A DNA stretch of 7,047 nt from Steroidobacteraceae bacterium (lineage in GTDB: Bacteria > Pseudomonadota > Gammaproteobacteria > Steroidobacterales > Steroidobacteraceae). The DNA is taken from positions 1-7,047 of the forward strand of contig JAICKZ010000171.1 in assembly GCA_025927665.1 (NCBI GenBank), read 5' to 3'. Under the pieces are notes generated by a model. That model was not told where the DNA came from. It did not search any database and saw only the letters and a list, made by a program, of their open reading frames with translations. Of this stretch, positions 4,752 to 7,047 are shown one piece after another. The position numbers and the translations under genes were made by a program. Every line of letters begins with the position of its first letter. The first letter of the stretch is position 1.

Positions 4752-7047
4752 CTATCGATGCGTTACTTGCAACACACTGTTGCGAATCTGTTCATGCAGT
4801 ACCAGTTGTGCATCGTCGGCAACAGCAAACAACATATCGGTATAAGTGAGCCGTCCTTCTGCGTTAACACCAAGCACGCCGCGCTTGCGCAGCAGATCAT
4901 AAAAATTCTTGAATAAAGATTTATCAAAAAAATCTGGTGAGTTAAGTTCATACAACAAAGACATACGCTGCGCCATCAACGAACACTGTTGCTCCAATGT
5001 TTCCTGACTGATTTTGCCGCTGCCCGCTTTCAGTAACAATGAAATGGACAAGTAATAACGCTCAATGATCTGCATGCTCATTTGCGCAAGAATTGACAAT
5101 TGCACCGCTGCGGCCGTGCCTACTTTGGGACGTGACCAAGTTGCTCCATCATCTTGAGACTCAACCAGACCATGTGTTCTTAACATACGCAAAATTTCGA
5201 GCACAACTTGTGGCAGTTCTTCTTCACTCCAGCGCATAAACAATTCATCGCAAATATAAGGATACAAGCGCCAAGCAAGACGTTGAATGTCTTCGCTGCG
5301 TACAGTGCGATTACTTAAGAAACAACTGGCAATAGCCGATGGCATGATCATCAAGTGCAATACATTGTTGCGAAAGTAAGTTGCTAGCACGGCTTTCTGT
5401 TCAGTCATGCAGATTACATCGCCCAGCGGATGGATTTGACGACGCAACAATTTCATTTGCTCACCATAGCGAATAATGCTGGCGCCATCCATATCGGTCA
5501 CATCGATGAACTTTGAATAGGGGAAGTGTTTGAGCATCGAAGCATATAAATCCAGCTGTGCCGCCAAATCCAATTCCACCATCGACTGCTTTGGCATGGC
5601 GAGTAACACTAATGCCAATAAATTAATAGGTGTTACACAGGCGGCACTGTTGATGTTGCGCATGATGCGTTCGGACAAATCATTAACCAATGGATTGAGC
5701 CAAGTTGGCTTTTCATCAATCGATTCACGCCATTGTGGTGCGTATTGTTGCAACAGGGGATCGAGAAAAATCGGTTCACCAATACTGACATGAACTTTTC
5801 CGAAACGCGCACGGAGTGCAGGCAAGGTTTGCAACATGCCTACGAATGATTCTTTACGTTTCGGCTTGCCCGATAATTCTCCAATATAAGTTTTTCCTTC
5901 TACCAATCGTTCGTAGCCAAAATAAACCGGTACGAATACCACTGGCCGCTCTGGATCGCGTAAAAAACTCCGCACCGTCATGGTGATGGCGCCGGTTTTG
6001 GGTTGTAACAAGCGGCCGGTGCGACTGCGTCCGCCTTCAATGAAATATTCAATTGAATGGCCGCGCGCCATCATCACACCGAGATAACGCGTGAACACGG
6101 TACTGTACAATGCATTGCCTGCAAAGCTGCGACGAATAAAAAATGCACCGCCGCCACGCATTATCGAACCTACGATCGGAATGTTCAGATTAATACCGGC
6201 TGCTATGTGGGGAATCGCATAACCTTTTTCGTAAATTGAATGTGATAGCAACAAGTAATCCATGTGACTGCGATGACAAGGTACATACACCACTTCATTG
6301 CCTTCAATCACTGCGCGCAAGTTTTCCAAGTGATGTAATTCAACACCATCATAAAGACGGTTCCAGACGCGAGTTAACAATCGCGCCAATAGGTTGACGG
6401 TGGTGTGTGAATAATTTGCGGCGATTTCACGCACACAAGCCTCGGCGGCTCGCATTGCTTGCGCACGAGTTAGACCCTTGGCTTTCATTTCATTGCGCAT
6501 CGCTTGGCGTACGCTTTGTGCACGCAACACCTGTGCAACAATATTGCTGCGACTGGCAACTTCCGGTCCGATAACCGCAGCGCGTTGTCGATACAACAAA
6601 CCACGGCAGATGCGGGCAACGCGTCGTGCAGCATGGGCGGTATCGGTCGCATCGCCAAACATCGACTTCAATGTTACCGGCTCACCAAATTGTATGACGA
6701 GTGAACGGCCATTGAACATCACGGCGAGCATACGTCGTATGATGCCGATCTCATCACTCCAACTGGCAGCAAATGGCAAGCGTAACCATGATGATTCTTT
6801 ATCAGGGGCGCGGCCCCAGAAGACACTGACAGGCACCAGCTCCACATCTGTGGCAACGTCGGCAGTAGTTTGATTTTGCGTATGCGAAAAATGTTGGATA
6901 ATTAACTGACGAAAATTATCCGGCAAACGATGATCCAGTCGATTACGCAACCATCCTACCCAACGTTGCAAACAGATGATGCGTTCATCAGAATCATTGA
7001 GAGAAGAGTCTTTCAATAGCGCTTGCCAGTGAGGTCGATTTAATAAC
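4752..7047 (-). CDS. plsB: Glycerol-3-phosphate 1-O-acyltransferase PlsB, 5' partial
   Basis: Inner-membrane-associated enzyme that acylates sn-glycerol-3-phosphate at position 1, using acyl-CoA or acyl-ACP, to make lysophosphatidate, the first step of phospholipid synthesis. The frame runs open to the right edge of the window, giving 764 residues; the TTG codon at 7014-7016 is internal and no true start is visible. The acyltransferase blocks are intact: HX4D in CHRSHMDYLLLS (His258 and Asp263 of the fragment; His codon at 6273-6275), GAFFIRR (about 300-306), FIEGGRSRTGR (about 335-345) and VFVPVYFGYE (about 370-379). The start of the fragment aligns with the E. coli N-terminal region (LVPVSVFWGRAP corresponds to LVPVSVMFGRAP), and the end with its C-terminal half (YFRNNVLHLMIMPS, SPDFFDKSLF). 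By comparing the position of the HX4D motif with that of E. coli PlsB (about residue 306), about 50 N-terminal residues are missing. That gives a full length near 810, normal for the family. No defect is visible. Confidence 0.96.
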   Translation of the reverse strand, partial: LLNRPHWQALLKDSSLNDSDERIICLQRWVGWLRNRLDHRLPDNFRQLIIQHFSHTQNQTTADVATDVELVPVSVFWGRAPDKESSWLRLPFAASWSDEIGIIRRMLAVMFNGRSLVIQFGEPVTLKSMFGDATDTAHAARRVARICRGLLYRQRAAVIGPEVASRSNIVAQVLRAQSVRQAMRNEMKAKGLTRAQAMRAAEACVREIAANYSHTTVNLLARLLTRVWNRLYDGVELHHLENLRAVIEGNEVVYVPCHRSHMDYLLLSHSIYEKGYAIPHIAAGINLNIPIVGSIMRGGGAFFIRRSFAGNALYSTVFTRYLGVMMARGHSIEYFIEGGRSRTGRLLQPKTGAITMTVRSFLRDPERPVVFVPVYFGYERLVEGKTYIGELSGKPKRKESFVGMLQTLPALRARFGKVHVSIGEPIFLDPLLQQYAPQWRESIDEKPTWLNPLVNDLSERIMRNINSAACVTPINLLALVLLAMPKQSMVELDLAAQLDLYASMLKHFPYSKFIDVTDMDGASIIRYGEQMKLLRRQIHPLGDVICMTEQKAVLATYFRNNVLHLMIMPSAIASCFLSNRTVRSEDIQRLAWRLYPYICDELFMRWSEEELPQVVLEILRMLRTHGLVESQDDGATWSRPKVGTAAAVQLSILAQMSMQIIERYYLSISLLLKAGSGKISQETLEQQCSLMAQRMSLLYELNSPDFFDKSLFKNFYDLLRKRGVLGVNAEGRLTYTDMLFAVADDAQLVLHEQIRNSVLQVTHR

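Noticed and set aside
4688..4855. Plus-strand ATG frame of about 56 codons overlapping the 3' end of plsB
   Set aside because: Most of its length lies antisense to plsB coding sequence and the protein shows no family or membrane features.
6478..6873. 131-residue plus-strand frame opposite plsB
   Set aside because: Antisense shadow of the conserved plsB gene; no motif and no start signal.

Overview
The window looks like chromosomal DNA of a polysaccharide-degrading gammaproteobacterium, most likely Cellvibrionaceae (Cellvibrio or a close relative). The reasons are a PlsB of the enterobacterial/gammaproteobacterial type, a PutA C-terminus, and above all a secreted glycoside hydrolase with a long poly-serine linker and a GlyGly-CTERM-like tail, a build common in Cellvibrio and Saccharophagus. 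This placement is inference from protein style; no marker gene is present.

Layout, left to right. Positions 2-733 (+) hold the C-terminal end of PutA (the P5C dehydrogenase part), cut by the window edge. Positions 786-1649 (+) encode a secreted TraB/GumN-family protein that starts 52 bases after putA. Positions 1698-1862 (-) encode a 54-residue rubredoxin, convergent with the TraB gene and easy to miss because it is so short. A divergent intergenic region (1863-2059) follows. Positions 2060-4240 (+) encode a 726-residue secreted clan GH-A type glycoside hydrolase with an Ig-like domain, 27 consecutive serines, a glycine run, one membrane segment and a basic tail. A gene-poor stretch (4241-4751) holds a perfect 11-bp hairpin and at most a doubtful small membrane peptide. 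Positions 4752-7047 (-) encode PlsB, glycerol-3-phosphate acyltransferase, whose N-terminus lies outside the window.

The genes do not form one pathway. PutA (proline catabolism), rubredoxin (electron transfer) and PlsB (phospholipid synthesis) are housekeeping functions. The glycoside hydrolase is the accessory gene and appears to be transcribed alone. No CRISPR array, transposase, phage gene, tRNA or rRNA was seen. The most interesting item is the glycoside hydrolase: its catalytic family cannot be fixed by eye and its C-terminus suggests rhombosortase-dependent surface handling. I found no evidence for a new multi-gene system.
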